Source: Lactobacillales bacterium (GTDB lineage: Bacteria > Bacillota > Bacilli > Lactobacillales > Vagococcaceae). From it: a DNA stretch of 6,968 nucleotides. The notes beneath the pieces are model-generated. The model was not told the origin of the DNA. It saw only the letters and a program-made list of their open reading frames with translations, and did not search any database. Location of the stretch: contig JAATEZ010000211.1 of the NCBI GenBank assembly GCA_015655485.1, positions 1 to 6,968 on the forward strand. Direction: 5' to 3'. Position numbers and translations under genes: made by a program. Every line of letters starts with the position of its first letter. The first letter of the stretch is position 1. This document shows positions 6,449 through 6,968 of the stretch, piece after piece.

Positions 6449-6480
6449 TCCTATTTTAAAACAAAGTCAGCAAAATAGGA
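6449..6480. promoter_or_regulatory. Inverted repeat overlapping a candidate dat -10 box
   Basis: TCCTATTTT (6449-6457) and AAAATAGGA (6472-6480) form a perfect 9-bp inverted repeat with a 14-base gap. On the minus strand TAAAAT (6458-6453) could be the dat -10, overlapped by one arm; no good -35 is seen. The repeat could be an operator or an mRNA hairpin. It has no T-tract after it in the direction of transcription, so it is not a clear terminator for the transporter. Confidence 0.4.
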
Positions 6481-6486
6481 AATTTT

Positions 6487-6968
6487 TTAGAATAATATTC
6501 GTTTAAATTTAACAATCAAGAGCAGATACATCAAGACCAGCATCCCGCATAAATAATACATCAGTGAAAAACCGGTCCACATCGATACCCAACCCCAAAT
6601 AGCCGCACCTCCGCTCATGCCGATATCCAAAGCCGCAGTAAAAGTGGCTGTAGCACTGCCTCTTTCATTATCAGTACAATGACGCAAGACGATCGCGTTC
6701 ATGGTTGGCAAAATAAAACCATAGCCGATCCCATAAAAAACGGCTGCCAATAAAAAGCCGGCAAGTGAATGACTCCAGCCAAGGGTCAAAAAGGATAGAA
6801 CAATAAAGAAAACACTTGATATAATTAATACTCCGGTACGAAAATGAGTAAATAGCTTAGGAAAAAACAGGCGGACAAGGACACTGGTCAAAGCGTAAAC
6901 CGTAAAATAATAACCAACTCCAGCCACTCCCTTTTCTTTTCCATACTGCGAAATAAAAACGATCACGC
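6487..6968 (-). CDS. Major facilitator superfamily transporter, C-terminal part (cut by window edge)
   Basis: The last 160 residues or so of a polytopic membrane protein, about the C-terminal half of a typical 390-400 residue MFS carrier. The start is beyond the right edge; the GTG at 6966 is just an internal Val codon. Hydrophobic segments appear at about residues 15-35, 43-63, 67-90, 104-127 and 130-153 of the visible part. The stretch NERGSATATFTAALDIGMSGG, with small residues in the tenth-helix region, is typical of drug/metabolite-type proton-linked MFS carriers. The substrate cannot be told. The tail ends in a short basic KFKRILF. It precedes dat by 80 bases with no clear terminator, so they may share a transcript; a functional link with D-amino acid metabolism is not shown. 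Confidence 0.85.
   Translation of the reverse strand, partial: VIVFISQYGKEKGVAGVGYYFTVYALTSVLVRLFFPKLFTHFRTGVLIISSVFFIVLSFLTLGWSHSLAGFLLAAVFYGIGYGFILPTMNAIVLRHCTDNERGSATATFTAALDIGMSGGAAIWGWVSMWTGFSLMYYLCGMLVLMYLLLIVKFKRILF

Overview
The window reads as a low-GC Firmicute chromosome segment, most likely a lactic acid bacterium of the Enterococcus group. The evidence is AT-rich intergenic DNA, AGGAGG-type ribosome binding sites, and the gene order zapA-cvpA-mutS2-trxA-uvrC. That order is the familiar Firmicute cluster, here without the polX that Bacillus carries between cvpA and mutS2. The genus is inferred from gene order and from the look of the proteins and repeats; no search was possible. 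Every supported gene is on the minus strand, so transcription runs from high to low coordinates.

In order of transcription, the window opens with the C-terminal 160 residues of a major facilitator transporter, cut by the right edge. Next comes a D-amino acid aminotransferase (dat), closed by a strong intrinsic terminator. A new unit then starts with zapA (cell division) and cvpA (membrane protein), two bases apart. After about 300 bases of non-coding DNA comes mutS2 (MutS2 ATPase/Smr protein). Then trxA (thioredoxin) follows with its own extended -10 promoter and a very strong terminator. A 443-base non-coding stretch leads to uvrC (excision nuclease subunit), which also has its own extended -10 promoter and is cut by the left edge. 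These are housekeeping genes for division, genome and ribosome maintenance, thiol redox and peptidoglycan precursor supply.

The most interesting structure is not a gene. The two long gaps (trxA-uvrC and cvpA-mutS2) each hold one copy of a roughly 166-base dispersed repeat, in the same orientation. The copies have GGCTG-type inverted ends and several internal hairpins. Both copies can form a hairpin plus U-tract on the transcribed strand, so they probably act as mobile or ready-made terminators. Size, palindromic make-up and likely host resemble the EFAR miniature elements reported in Enterococcus faecalis, but membership is unproven. No phage, IS transposase, CRISPR array, tRNA, rRNA or defence system is visible, and I see no undescribed protein system here.
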